Source: Saccharum officinarum
Lineage: Eukaryota; Streptophyta; Magnoliopsida; Poales; Poaceae
Assembly (NCBI GenBank): GCA_020631735.1
Contig: CM036168.1
Coordinates: 103,374,036-103,438,035, forward strand
Direction of reading: 5' to 3'
Length of the DNA stretch: 64,000 bases
Shown here piece after piece: positions 1 through 10,183 of the stretch. How positions within the stretch are numbered: the first letter of the stretch is position 1; each line of letters starts with the position of its first letter. The notes under the pieces were generated by a model. It searched no databases and had not been told where the DNA came from. It saw only the letters and a list, made by a program, of their open reading frames with translations. The translations under genes were made by a program, and so were the position numbers.

Positions 1-441
1 ATGCGCCGGGTCAGTTGAGGACCGACACCATGTCTTCTTCAGGTGTCCAAGTAGCTTGCAGCTATGGAGTGTGACTGCGCTCAGCCATGTCGCCGTACTG
101 TCCGTTGATGATATCTGGGACGCCATCATCCCCCAAGGCCTAGATGCTTCGGTTTGGCATTTCGTTCTTCTGACCATACTCTCAAGGCTGTGGGATAGCA
201 GAAATGGTGAAGTCTTCCGGAACGATGTCTCTCACCATAGAGCAGTGTTGTCTCGGGTATGTGATGACCTTGTAACCTGGCGGAAGCGCCTTGCCCCTGA
301 ACTTGTAAACAGCCTTGATGGCTGGCGTATTTTCCTACTCAACTGTAATTCTACAGCTGTAACTCACTCCAGGCAACTGGTGTGAATTTTTCGTTTTGGA
401 ATGAAGAAGGTGGGGAAGCTCTCCCCCCGTTTTAGTTTCAA
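1..441 (+). mobile_element. LINE (non-LTR retrotransposon) 3' end
   Basis: The frame open from position 2 to the stop at 383-385 encodes the C-terminal tail of a plant LINE ORF2. It includes the zinc-binding pattern EDRHHVFFRCP (residues from about 17 onward), followed by a tryptophan-rich stretch (LQLW, SRLWDSRNGEVFRN) typical of the zf-RVT region downstream of reverse transcriptase. A short GC-rich 3' UTR follows and ends in an A run at 433-441, as expected for target-primed integration. The 5' part lies outside the window. Assignment is from motif recognition; no RT catalytic motif is present in the part shown. Confidence 0.75.
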
Positions 442-1161
442 AAAAAAATCAGACAATGTTGAAAATTTAGATGTTCGACCTTTAAATAGATCATGTCTGC
501 ATGGAAACATAAAGAACTACAATTGTCACCAATAAAGGTAAAAACATAAATATTAATATTAGTTTTATACATAATAATAGTTTTCTCACTTATGTGATGC
601 TTATATGTTAATTATTTTATTACAAACGGGATGACTACGAACTCAGAAAGCATTTTTGGGATAGAGACTTTGGATGAAGGATTATAAATGTGAAGACAAC
701 TTACCTATAGTTCAAGATTTCATTCGATGTATCAAAAATACTCAGATTTAGAGATAGCCAAATAGCTTCCTCATATATTTTTTTATAATATAGACGATTT
801 ATTTATGTACAACTATTAGAGCTCTTGAAACTAAAGATTATCGAATCTGTCTAAAATCAATTCTTGCCCTATAGCTGTGCTTTAGTTCATCGTTTGCCTT
901 TCCATACATGTGAGACTCATTTGAAGGGCTCTGCGCCCTCAACAAAGTGGTTATATTTCTTCAATATCTAAAGGATTCTGGTTCCTGAAACGAGTATCTA
1001 TATATTGCTTAATAACTACCATGCAATTTAGTACAAGGGTTGGCAAGCAGAATGACAAGCTGCTACTGAAAAGTTTCATTGGAGACTGCAACCATGCACT
1101 ACTGAAAACTGGATCTACAGAAGAGCATACAGTCATTACGGACTTTGATTCATCTAGCTCA
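442..1161. other. AT-rich intergenic DNA, no supported gene
   Basis: This 720-base stretch is AT-rich and has no ORF with recognisable motifs. An open frame at 1021-1161 on the plus strand and one on the minus strand both run into the N gap and cannot be judged. The stretch ends at an assembly gap, so it may be the edge of a gene or element not shown. Confidence 0.5.
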
Positions 1162-1261
1162 NNNNNNNNNNNNNNNNNNNNNNNNNNNNNNNNNNNNNNN
1201 NNNNNNNNNNNNNNNNNNNNNNNNNNNNNNNNNNNNNNNNNNNNNNNNNNNNNNNNNNNNN
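1162..1261. other. Assembly gap (100 N)
   Basis: Exactly 100 N, the usual placeholder for a gap of unknown size. It separates contig A from contig B. Open frames drawn across it are not real. Confidence 0.99.
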
Positions 1262-1972
1262 TGATGCTCTGAAGGACAAGGTCACGACGCTGAATGGAGC
1301 CGTCCAAAATAAGGACGCAGCTCTCGAGTCTGCTCGACAAGAGATCGAGGCGCTAAAGGCGGACCATCAGTGACAAGGACAGCGCCCTCCTAGGCTCGAG
1401 CGCGACGTGCGGGGCTTCGCCGACGGGTCGTGGGCCTGCAGACCCATATCGAGGGTAAGTGTGACTGTTACGCCATGACGTTGAGGGCCTCGTGTTGGGT
1501 ATTAATTTGCTTTATCGTGTTTTAGAGCTAGAGAGGGAGAATCGAGAGGCCCCAATCTTCTGCAACTCCTTCTAGAGCCTCCTCGAAGCCGAGATTCGGA
1601 GGACCCAGCTGCTCCAGGGCGCGATCACCACCGTGTGTGATGGCCTGGGGGCGAGCCCGATGCCGACACGGGGAAGATGTTCCGGGAACTCCTTCGTCCG
1701 TCGAATGGTGGCGCTGGGCCGCCTTGCCCGGAGAAGAAGATACGGACGACCTCCATCACGGCGTAAAGAGGGCGCTGGCCGTCGTCCGTTCAGGGTTTGT
1801 GTTCGACATGAAGCTCGTCGCTGATGGCTTCATCACAGACCCGGATCGGACGGACAAGGAGAACGAGGATGCCTGCCTGGAGCTGATTGAAGCCGCGGAA
1901 GAGCCTGGAAGCCGTCTGGCCTCACTTTTTGAAGCCGAGGTGGTTCCGCCTGCTGATGATGAGGATCTGTGA
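1262..1972 (+). pseudogene. 3' end of the antisense gene of the gypsy element
   Basis: On the plus strand, opposite to gag-pol. An exon begins after an AG acceptor at 1524-1525 (TGTTTTAGAGCTAG context) and ends at a stop at 1970-1972, after an acidic tail (VVPPADDEDL). The upstream part (1262-1457) is the coiled-coil exon, with a GT donor near 1456. It is the counterpart of 31794-32501 on the minus strand of contig C. The two versions differ mainly by single-base insertions and deletions, which break the frame here, consistent with sequencing error at a contig end. Confidence 0.6.
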
Positions 1973-2699
1973 GCCAAATCTGGGCATGAAGGCCCAAGTA
2001 ATAAGTTAGTATTTTGAATTTTGGTCGTGGTGGCCTCGAAGGCCCTAAGAACTCGAAACATAAACCTGTTCATGGTTAATTTAGTTTTATTCGAGCTTTT
2101 CTTCCCTTTATCGCTTGGATCGTGTTCTCGCGTGATTTACTTAGCACGCAGTTGCATCCTTTGGCGTAAGAGAGCGAGTGGAGGTACCGTAGCCTTGAGG
2201 GCGTAAGTGATCTCACGGCTCAACTGCCCTCGAGCTTCAGGGTGATGTTGCAGCCTTGTAAATCGTGTGAGAGCCTGATCTAAGCGACAGGGGGTATGTT
2301 CTTTTTCAAAGTTAGGAACCAATATTTAGATCTCCCTAGCATGAAGTCACACCTCTAAAAGGTGTGAGGGGTGAGTGGAGGTACCGTAGTCTCAGAGGCG
2401 TAGGTGATACTCCGGACTCGAGAGCCCTTTCGAACCTTAGGGTGCTCTTTCAGCGAAGTCGATCTAAGAAGCGGTTCTTAAATTTAAAAAAGAGCATAAG
2501 TTTTTTTGGGGACTGGGGGGTTCCCCCTTGTAGCCCCGAGGGAGGGTCGATTCTGGGAGTGCCAGAGTCGATCCTTCCTCATTATGAAATGAAAGTTTGA
2601 ACATCGCTGTATTCTTTATTGACGAAAAAGAAATTACAGAGCCTCGAGGCTTTTTAAGGAAAGAAGCGACGTAGCTGTTCAATGTTCCAAGCGTTGGTG

Positions 2700-3245
2700 A
2701 GGATTTCGGCCTTCTCGTTGGATAGCTTGTAGGTGCCCGGCTTTAGTACTCCTGCGATGATGTACGGCCCTTCCCATGGTGGCGTGAGCTTGTCCGTCCC
2801 TTGGTGTTAGTTCCGCCGTAGCACCAAGTCGCCGACGTTGAGGTCACGTTTGCGGACGTGTCTGTCGTGGTAGCATCGGAGACCCTGCTGGTACCTGGCA
2901 GAATGCAACAAAGCCACATCTCGGGCTTCCTCGAGCTGGTCGAGGGCGTCCTGTCTTGTGGCGTCGTTATTTCTTTCGTTGTAGGCCTTCAACCTTGCGG
3001 ATCCGTATTCTATATCAGTTGGGAGCATAGCCTCAGACCCGTAGACTAAGAAGAATGGAGTGAACCCTGTGGCTCGACTCGGCGTTGTTCTTAGGCTCCA
3101 TAGGACGAGGTAGCTCGGCAGCCCATTTTGCCATGTTTTTTAGTTTGTCAAAGATTCTGGTGGGTTTCAGGCCTTGTAGGACCATGCCATTGGCACGTTC
3201 CACCTGACCGTTTGTTTTTGGATGGGCCATGGCTGACCAGAGCAC
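2700..3245 (-). pseudogene. Integrase C-terminal remnant of gypsy pol
   Basis: The minus strand encodes AHPKTNGQVERANGMVLQGL. This surrounds the third (glutamate) residue of the DDE catalytic triad; the two aspartates lie in the deleted part. It then continues with the C-terminal segment (SARLKAYNERNND, LDQLEEARDVALLHSARYQQ, DLNVGDLVLRR) and the end region to about 2700. Two frame breaks are present. The part from 2985 to 2700 is repeated at the start of contig C (30801 onward) with many indels. Confidence 0.72.
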
Positions 3246-3277
3246 TCAGACGTTCCACCTGGCGTAGCATGGGCGCC

Positions 3278-3625
3278 CTAGGATAGCGTGGTACGTTCCA
3301 CGGAATCCGACCACTTCAAAAGTGAGAGTCTCCTTTCTGAAGTTGGCAGGTGTGCCAAAACAAACAGGCAGATCGACCCGTCCGAGGGGTTCCGCCCGTT
3401 TCCCTGGCATGACTCCGTGGAAGCCCCCGACGCTAGGTTGGAGGCGCGCTCTCTGACTCCCAGAAGGTCAAGGGTCTGGGAGTAGATGATGTTGAGGCTG
3501 CTTCCGCCGTCCATGAGCACCTTGGTGAGGCGTGTGTTGGCGATGATGGGGTCAACAATGAGCGGATAGACTCCTGGGTTGGGGACATAGTCTGGGTGGT
3601 CGTCACGGTCAAAAGTGATGGCCAC
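3278..3625 (-). pseudogene. Aspartic protease domain of gypsy pol (fragment)
   Basis: The frame contains VLMDGGSSLNIIYSQTLDLLGV, where DGGSS replaces the usual D-S/T-G catalytic triad; this variant is common in grass Tat-type elements. The protease normally cuts Gag-Pol into mature proteins. Continuing past a frame change, the minus strand encodes the usual protease C-terminal signature FRGTYHAILGRPCYA at about 3265-3310. The reading then passes directly into an integrase tail, so everything between protease and late integrase is missing. Confidence 0.65.
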
Positions 3626-3631
3626 CGCAGA

Positions 3632-5811
3632 CTAATCAAGGAAGCGGGGGACTGCCGTTTGTACGGAGAAAACCTCACGCCGTTCTCGCTTGCGCTGGCG
3701 CGCCAAGAGGCGGGTCGAGGGCCCTCCGTAGATCATGAAGCAGTCGTGGATCTCGGGGAATCCCCCGTCCTTGTCGTCACTCTTAGGGTCCTCCTTCTTG
3801 TCATCCTTCTTGACGCCGGCACCCCCAAAGTACCTGCGAAGCATATGACAGTCTTCGAGGTTATGGTTAGTGGGTCCCTTGTGGTAGGGACACGACTCTT
3901 TGAGCATTTTGTCGAAGATGCCCCCGCCGGGGGGGCCTCGAGGCTTCTTATGCTCGGTAGCGGCGACGAGCTCGTCGGCCGGGGCCTCGAGCTTGCCCTG
4001 CTGGCCTTTCCTCTTCTTGCGGTTGTTTCTCTTGGAGCCCCGGGTGGAGCTCACGGGATCGTCGACCTTCTGCTTCCCCCCTTCTGGGTCGCCACCAAAG
4101 ATTGCACCAACCGCCTCCTCGCCGGCGGCGAAGTTGGTGACAATGTCCATCAACCCGTTGGTAGTGAGTGGAGTGTTACGGCCCAATTCTCGGACCAACT
4201 CCTTACAGGTGGTGTCGGAGAGGAAGGCCATAATTACGTCAGAGTCGGTGACGTTGGGGAGCTCGGTACGCTGCCGGGAGAAGCGCCGGATGTAATCCCG
4301 GAGGGATTCACCTGGTTTCTGCTTGCAGCTCCGGAGATCCCACGAGTTGCCGGGGCGCATGTAGGTCCCCTTGAAATTTCCCTCAAACACCCTTACGAGA
4401 TCGTCCCAGTCGTGGATCTGTCGAGGTGGGAGATCCTCGAGCCAGGCTCGGGCGGTGTCGGAGAGGAATAGGGGGAGTTGTCGAATGATGACCTAGTCGT
4501 CGGTGGCCCCACCCAGCTGACACGCCAAGCGGAAATCGGTGAGCCAAAGTTCGGGTTTGGTTTCGCCGTTGTACTTGGTGAGAGTCGTGGGGGGTGAAAC
4601 CGAGCCGGGAGCACCGTCTCACGGATAGCCTTAGTGAAGACCCGAGGACCCGAGGGCTCGGGTGAAGGGCTACGATCTTCTGAACTGTCGTAGCGTCCGC
4701 CCCTGTGTACGTGGTAGCCTCGAGGCACGCCGTCACCGTGCTTGCGCGTGCGGCGCTCGACGATGTTGCCACGGGTGTCTCGAGGCTCGTGGTCATTGGT
4801 GGTGGGCTCACGGGCCAGAGCTACCCGGTTTTGCCGGGCAGGCTCGGGGTGAACCGAGGCTTCTCTCTCCTATCGGGAGGGCTCGATGATCCGCTCCGAG
4901 GCTGCCTCGCGTCGCCTCGAGGCAGAGCTCTCGGCCTGCTGCATGGCGGCGGTCTCGAGGAGTTCTCGGATTTCATCTCGAGCCCGACGGGCGTCGGGGT
5001 TTGATGGCTCGGGCATGTTACGGAGGAGCATGGCGGCGGCGACGACGTTCTGGTTGGCTCGAGCGAAAACCGGGGGGTCGACCAACCGGTCCTTGTTGAT
5101 GCGACGGTTGACGTCGCGAGCTCTCTCGCGAGCTCTCCCGCCAAGTGCGCGTTCAGCATGCTCACGCTCGAGGGTTTATTGGAGTAGATCCAGGTTTTCC
5201 CGTTCCTCGTCAAGCCTGTCCTGCAACTCACGAATCTGCTCGAGCTGCGTTCCTTGATCCGCAAGGAACTGAGGGTCGTCTCGCTCAGCAGGAAGCTCGA
5301 CGTGAGGTGGCGTGTGCCTTCCTTCCACTGGCTCTTCGTCCTCTGATTCCGAAGTGCTTTCAACATCGATGTTGAAGCATTCGCGGGTCGGATCATAGGT
5401 GTCGTCAGCCGAGTAGGAGTTAGGAGCGCCAAAGTAGTAGTATGACGGGGGAATGTGTGGCCGTTGCAAATCGTCACTGGGGTTGCGATATTGAGAAGCA
5501 GTCACATAGGGCTCTGTTTCTGGTGTCTCCGTAGAGTCCCGATAATTAGAAGCCGGTGTGGATGCAACGAGGTCCAGAGTGGAGCGTAGATGGTGCCCGA
5601 GGAGTTCCTCATAAGTACTCATGCAAGTGCTCATGGAAGATGCGTATACCCGGGCAACCGAGTCTAGCCCAAACGGGAATGGTGATGGAGATGTTGCTGC
5701 CCGTGCCGGAATGGATGCTCCGGACAGTGGTGTCTCACCGGACGGGGGAGCGGCGGGATTCTCCGTCGGCATGTTACCCTCAGTCAAGCTCGTCCTACCC
5801 AAACCTTCCAC
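3632..5811 (-). pseudogene. gag of Tat-like gypsy element, frame-broken
   Basis: The structural capsid polyprotein of the retrotransposon, which packages element RNA in cytoplasmic particles. The upstream part (5811 to 5176) is low-complexity and ends in a coiled-coil-like segment (LEQIRELQDRLDEERENL). The downstream part (4390 to 3632) carries the Retrotrans_gag core, with motifs SCKQKPGESLRDYIRRFS and MAFLSDTTCKELVRELGR, then a Cys/His-containing segment (CPYHKGPTNHNLEDC). The frame changes several times between 5176 and 4390, so no single protein can be read. Large open frames on the opposite strand here (for example 3596-4471) are shadows of gag. Likely non-functional, but clearly recognisable. 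Confidence 0.75.
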
Positions 5812-6151
5812 AAGGAGATCTGGGCCGGCGCCTGGTTGGGGGGTGCCGGACCGGGGGATCCCATCACCCTCCGCGAGGTGAAGACGGTGGTTGTACCGGG
5901 CTCGTCGTCGTCGGGCGGCCCGCGCCCGCCTAGAGCGACGGTACCGGTGGATTGCTCCCCCGGGCTAGGAGAGCTCATAGTCCTCGTCGGTTTGGTGCCT
6001 GGGTGGAAGTAGGACCATATCGTAGCCATAGCCAAGCGACATGAACTCCAAACTCCCGAACCAGATCACCGTGGCCAACGGAATAGGGCGTTCGGGGTCA
6101 GCCATCCAGGAAAAAAAGCGAGAAAGCGACGTTGGCACGTAGCGATCCCCT

Positions 6152-6164
6152 ACCTGGTGCGCCA
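6152..6164 (-). promoter_or_regulatory. Primer binding site of the gypsy element
   Basis: Immediately inside the 5' LTR, two bases downstream on the minus strand, lies TGGCGCACCAGGT. It starts with TGG as expected for pairing with a tRNA 3' CCA. I did not identify the cognate tRNA with certainty. Confidence 0.6.
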
Positions 6165-6166
6165 AC

Positions 6167-7279
6167 TGTCGGTGTTCGGACCCGAGGGGGTTCTAAACCA
6201 ACGAGTAAATGCTGCGTGTCTCTTTCCTGGATGGTGATGCAAGGAGAACACACGGAGGTTTATCCTGGTTCGGGCAAAAGAAGGCCCTACGTCCAGCGGG
6301 AGGAGAAGTTTATATTTTCTTGCACCGAAGTGCTCGTGTAGGGGTTACAAGCATGCGAGAGAGGGCGTCGAGCCCAGGTCTCAAAGAGAGGAAAAAGAGG
6401 ACAAGGGTGATTGCTTGAGATATCGATCTCTATCTTGTGTCTTGCCTGTTGTCTCTTTGTTTTTCTTCGTTCTCCCTCGTCCCTGTAGAATCCTGGCCTG
6501 TCCTTTTATAGGGCGAGAGGAGGCCAAGACGACGGGGAGCCTTGAGGTGATGTTTTGTCGATTCCTGTTGAGCTGACCGTAGCGACGTGCTCTGGGAATG
6601 GCCGGCCATCCCTGGACATCATGGCGTCCTGGGAGACGAGACGGCGAAATGACCCGGAGCGCCGTGCCATACCGTCCTTCCCTTGCCGTTGAACTGTGCC
6701 GAGCGTCGAGGTTGGGTCGAGGCCGGGTCGAGACCGGATGGATAAGGCCGAATCCCCGAGATTGCGGAGAACGGGCCTTGTCTTATCCTCCCTCGAGGGT
6801 GATCGATGGTAAACAGTGCGCGGTAAGGTGGGTACAGCGACGGTTTTCACCTCCCATCACGGGATGGGCGGTAAAACAGTGAGATCTGACACGGGCATTA
6901 TTCCCACGTCGATCCTGGTCGCAGCTATGTCGGTAGGTGGTAGTAGGTAACCGCATTAAATGCTATGGCTTTTGTCCTGGGGTAGGTAAAGAGAAGGAGT
7001 CGAGACGCTCGACCCGGGCTCACGCGAGTCGGAGTTTTTCCCAGTGGGTGGACGAGCCTCGCGCGGGTCGGAGCGCCGTCGAGGTACCTCGCTGTACGGG
7101 ATGGGGCGCGGTCGAGGCGCTCCGTCGAGCGGGCCTCGTACGAGTCGGAGCCGGAGCGCGGTCGAGGCGCCCCGTCGAGCGGGCCTCGTACGAGGCGGAC
7201 TGCCTTTTATTGCGGTTTTAGTCGTTTTAGTTTTTTATTAGCGATGGATGTGGGTACCCCCGTACTGTTGGTACCGACA
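6167..7279 (-). repeat. 5' LTR of the Tat-like gypsy element
   Basis: A 1113-bp LTR bounded by TGTCGGT/ACCGACA inverted ends. It matches 37652-38767 in the opposite orientation throughout, with scattered substitutions and small indels. A TATA box (TATAAAA on the minus strand) lies at 6504-6510, followed in the element's direction by the leader. Several short repeats built on GGGCCTCGTACGAG occur near the outer end (7130-7200). Confidence 0.88.
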
Positions 7280-8592
7280 TCTAGGTACATGTATAAAACT
7301 AAATGATGTTTGCTCTCCACCGTGTCCTGACAATACACTGATTTTAGACTAATATAGCAGAGGTCAGTGTAGAGTCTTGGTCTTTTATCCATATAGCTAA
7401 ATGCAATGCAATATTTCATCTACAATTTTAAGTTTACAGTAATATAAGTAATAACTAGTATATACAGACTTTTGTTTTCTTTCACTTAGGAAGTCATTTC
7501 AATAATAACTACTATCTAAATGATTATCATTGTTCCTTGGTTTATTTACAATGGTTGTAGTATAAATATAAGTTATTATTCACTCACTTGCCGTTGTTCT
7601 TTATAATACAGATAAGTAAACAAGTTAAGGCTTACAAGATCCAAAGGCTGAAGGAGTTACTGATGAACTTGGGCACTTCGTTCTGTGCCTCTGTCATGTC
7701 CAGGCTGTAGATGAAATTCCAAGGGAGTTGTGCTATTTTGCCCTGCTCATAAAAAACGTGCAGTAACCTGCAGTATTGTTTCTCTGCATCAGATTGGTTG
7801 CTGTTAGCTAACGAGGGTATCTTTGCCATAAGGTAGTTTATTGCCTAATCTCATCTTTTTAACTATTTTGATGCCTAAACTGAACTTTCTTATTCTTGCT
7901 CTTTTAACTACTCAGGCTATATTTGGTGGATCGAGTATACTGAATTAGATTGCTAGATAGAATTCATACATGTCCCTAGCCTTTTAGGATATGTATCAGA
8001 ACCTGTAATCATGTTAATCAGTAATTTTAGGATCGAGCTGCATTCTTATATGCAGAACTAGGTGATTTAATTTGCCATACTGTTTTATATTTTGAGGAGA
8101 TTATTACTACCTAGATAGGGTTAGCTATTTTTTTTTTCTAAAGCTTATTCGATTGATCACGACACGCTGATTTTCTTGCAGATATCAATTCACTGGATTG
8201 CATATATGTATCAAGCTATCTATCTAGAAGTGTATGAACACATGCTCCTTCATCCTGGATTACTGCAGAATGGTCAGCAAAGATTTCTCTTATATCACCA
8301 TTAGTTTAATTGTGTCTCTGTTGTGTGCCCCTCATACAAGCAAGAATACTATATTTCTGTACTTATGGGCTCATGACTCTCAATAAAATTGTATGCTGTG
8401 TGTGCGTGTGTGTTCAAATGCTATTGAGTATTGTCCCGGTCAAATTTAAAGTGCAAGTGACTGCAAGAATTATGTTATAATGGAATACTCCTAACACTCA
8501 GTTGTGTCTAGAGATGCAGCTTTCTCTACTCACCACGAGCTTGTTTCTTGTCATGTTAAATGACTGTTCTTGCCTGTTGTTATTATTTACAG
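7280..8592. other. AT-rich CACTA interior, no recognised gene
   Basis: Mostly AT-rich and unfamiliar. One minus-strand ORF at 7632-7829 has balanced amino-acid composition (contains QYCRLLHVFYEQGKIAQLPW) and might be a captured exon, but I do not recognise it and nothing around it supports a gene model. A GT repeat lies near 8398-8412. Confidence 0.4.
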
Positions 8593-8927
8593 AATTCCCC
8601 CGTGACAAAAGGATTGCGCGGGAGGCCCAGGACAAAATGATTGCGGAAATTGTCGCCTGGATGCAATCTTCGACGGGTTCCCCGTGCCTCCAGGGTTAAT
8701 GGGTCCACCGACGCATCCTAACCAATCTCCCCTGATGCAAACTCATGTGAGTCACACATGCAAGGAATTACAACATTAGCTAATCAACCAATCTCCTCTA
8801 ATGCAAACTCTTCTCATGTGTGCAGCTTCCGTCGGCGGGTTCGAACAACCCACTTCCTAGCGCTCAGGGCGACCAAGTGTTTCCGTCACCGCCGTCACAA
8901 GGTTGTCAAGGGCGGCCAGCGCAGTGA
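8593..8927 (+). pseudogene. Terminal exons of a CACTA-encoded ORF
   Basis: Two exons can be drawn: 8593-8746 (AG acceptor at 8591-8592, GT donor at 8747) and 8826-8927 (AG acceptor at 8824-8825, TGA stop at 8925-8927). The product tail is proline/serine-rich (PPGLMGPPTHPNQSPL, then LPSAGSNNPLPSAQGDQVF). This resembles the C-terminal tail of accessory proteins of grass CACTA elements. A frame change inside the first exon, between IVAWMQSS and the PPGLM segment, means it is not intact. Position and direction, just inside the 3' subterminal repeats and reading toward the end, fit this role. Confidence 0.5.
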
Positions 8928-9185
8928 GTAGCACCGGTAGTTTCGTGTCTTGTTTTGGTATGCATGCATGTGGATGAACTATGCACGAACTTGTTATGCA
9001 TGTGGACTTGTATTTGAGACAGTTTTATGTGATTTATGTGAATAATTGTGACATATGGTGCTGGATGTGAGTTATGCGATGGATGTGATATATATGGTGC
9101 TAGATGTGGTATATCTGTGATGGATAATATAGACATATATATACATTTGTCGTGTTTGCAGGGATTGAAAACAAAAAATAAAAAA

Positions 9186-9824
9186 ATAAAAAAAATCTGT
9201 CCTCTTTGCCGAGAGCCTTTTAAGGCAGACTCTCGGCAAAGCTGGACAGTGGACAACGAAATGGCAGCTTTGCCAAGAGCCCTCTTGGCCGGCTCTCGGC
9301 AAATACCAGCTCTTTGCTGAGAGCCGGCCCAGAGGGCTCTCGGCAAAGAAATTAAAAAAACCAAAATCTTTGTCGAGGGTCAGGCGCCGGGGCTCTTGGC
9401 AAAGAAATTATTCAAAAAAAAAGAAAAAAACTTTGCCGAGAGCCTGCACCGGGGCTCTCGGCAAAGAAATTATTCAAAAAAAGGAAAAAATCTTTGCCAA
9501 GAGCCGGGCACCTGGGCTCTCGGCAAAGAAATTAAGTTAAAAAAAGAAAAAATATTTGCCGAGAGCCGGGCACCTAGGCTCTCGGCAAAGAAATTAAGTA
9601 AACAAAAAAAATTTGCCGAAAGCTAGGCATCTGGGTTCTCGGCAAAGGGCCGGTAACGGCGGAAAGCTCATAACGGCTACTTTTGTTTGCCGAGAGCCGC
9701 CATGGCCCTCGGCAAAGGCTTTGCCGAGTGCCCGAAAGAAGGCTCTCGGCAAATGCCCCTTTGCCGGACGCCGTTGCCGAGAGTAAACAGGTCTTTGCCG
9801 AGTGCTCCTGCCTGTCCAGTAGTG
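9186..9824. repeat. CACTA 3' subterminal repeats and terminal inverted repeat
   Basis: More than ten copies of CTTTGCCGAGAGCC, each paired with an inverted GGCTCTCGGCAAAG about 10-20 bases away, form a row of small palindromes separated by A-rich spacers (AAATTATTCAAAAAAA type). In En/Spm-type elements such subterminal motifs bind the element-encoded TNPA-like protein. The terminus itself is CACTACTGGACAGG (minus strand) at 9811-9824. Confidence 0.82.
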
Positions 9825-10111
9825 CTTGAAGCTTTATTTTACGGGTTGAACTTGAGTTCACCCCCTACACTTGACACTAGTGTATAACACAGTCATACAC
9901 CTCAAATTACGTAGGGCATAAATTAAGTATTTGCGGTGACATTCGAAATTAAGGTTTTCTGTTCGAGTCACACATCTCAGAAGCACATCCAACCTAAGAA
10001 TGTAAACTCGTTTTAGTTGATGCACATCGTATTTGACTTAATCATGTATGCTTTGCAACGTAATATGATGACATGACAGCTTTTAGTCACTATAACACCA
10101 GGGGTGTTACA
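9825..10111 (-). mobile_element. Start of long LTR-like element (copy B), split part
   Basis: On the minus strand the sequence begins TGTAACACCCCTGGTGTTA at 10111 and runs to the CACTA insertion site. The same opening TGTAACACCCCTAGTGTTA starts copy A at 11795. If contig B is inverted, this 280-base piece continues at 43895, giving an element of about 4 kb, similar in length to copy A. There is no coding content here. Confidence 0.5.
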
Positions 10112-10183
10112 GCAGACGATCTGGTTTCTTAGTTTTCCATAACTAAAATTTAGCTACTAAAATCAATGACTAAATTTTAGTCA

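Larger units (their letters stand above)
1262..7279 (-). mobile_element. Ty3/gypsy (Tat-like) retrotransposon, 5' half
   Basis: On the minus strand the order is 5' LTR (7279 to 6167), primer binding site, gag, protease, a remnant of integrase, then the 3' end of an antisense ORF that is cut at the gap. The LTR begins TGTCGGT and ends ACCGACA. An ORF of opposite polarity downstream of pol, carrying a putative gypsy-type transposon domain, is known from Grande/RIRE2/Retand-type elements of the Tat lineage, hence the assignment. Reverse transcriptase, RNase H and the integrase core are absent. The flanking pentamer (plus strand TCTAG at 7280-7284, read CTAGA on the minus strand) equals the CTAGA after the 3' LTR at 38768-38772. 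This and 30801-38767 are therefore probably two parts of one insertion. Confidence 0.85.
7280..9824 (+). mobile_element. CACTA (En/Spm-type) DNA transposon, 3' half
   Basis: The right end at 9824 reads CCAGTAGTG (minus strand CACTACTGG), the canonical CACTA terminus. The last 650 bases are dense TTTGCCGAG/CTCGGCAAA subterminal repeats. A decayed coding segment lies at 8593-8927 and reads toward this end. The three bases after the end are CTT (AAG on the minus strand), matching the AAG after the other CACTA terminus at 43891. The rest of the element is at 38768-43891 once contig B is inverted. A gypsy element is inserted at the 7279/7280 junction. The interior is AT-rich and I recognise no transposase catalytic domain. 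Confidence 0.8.

Noticed and set aside
951..1340. Open frames crossing the N gap at 1162-1261 (both strands)
   Set aside because: They are open only because N is translated as X; the flanking parts come from different contigs.
3195..3261. 12-bp direct repeat ACGTTCCACCTG (3195-3206, 3250-3261) as the scar of the pol deletion
   Set aside because: A microhomology deletion would leave one copy, not two; the repeat may still be related but does not explain the junction.
3596..4471. 291-codon open frame on the plus strand
   Set aside because: It is antisense to the recognisable gag domain, GC-rich, and has no motifs of its own.
7632..7829. Unassigned 65-codon minus-strand ORF as a gene
   Set aside because: Reasonable composition but no recognised family, no splice partners and no promoter; kept only as a possible captured exon.
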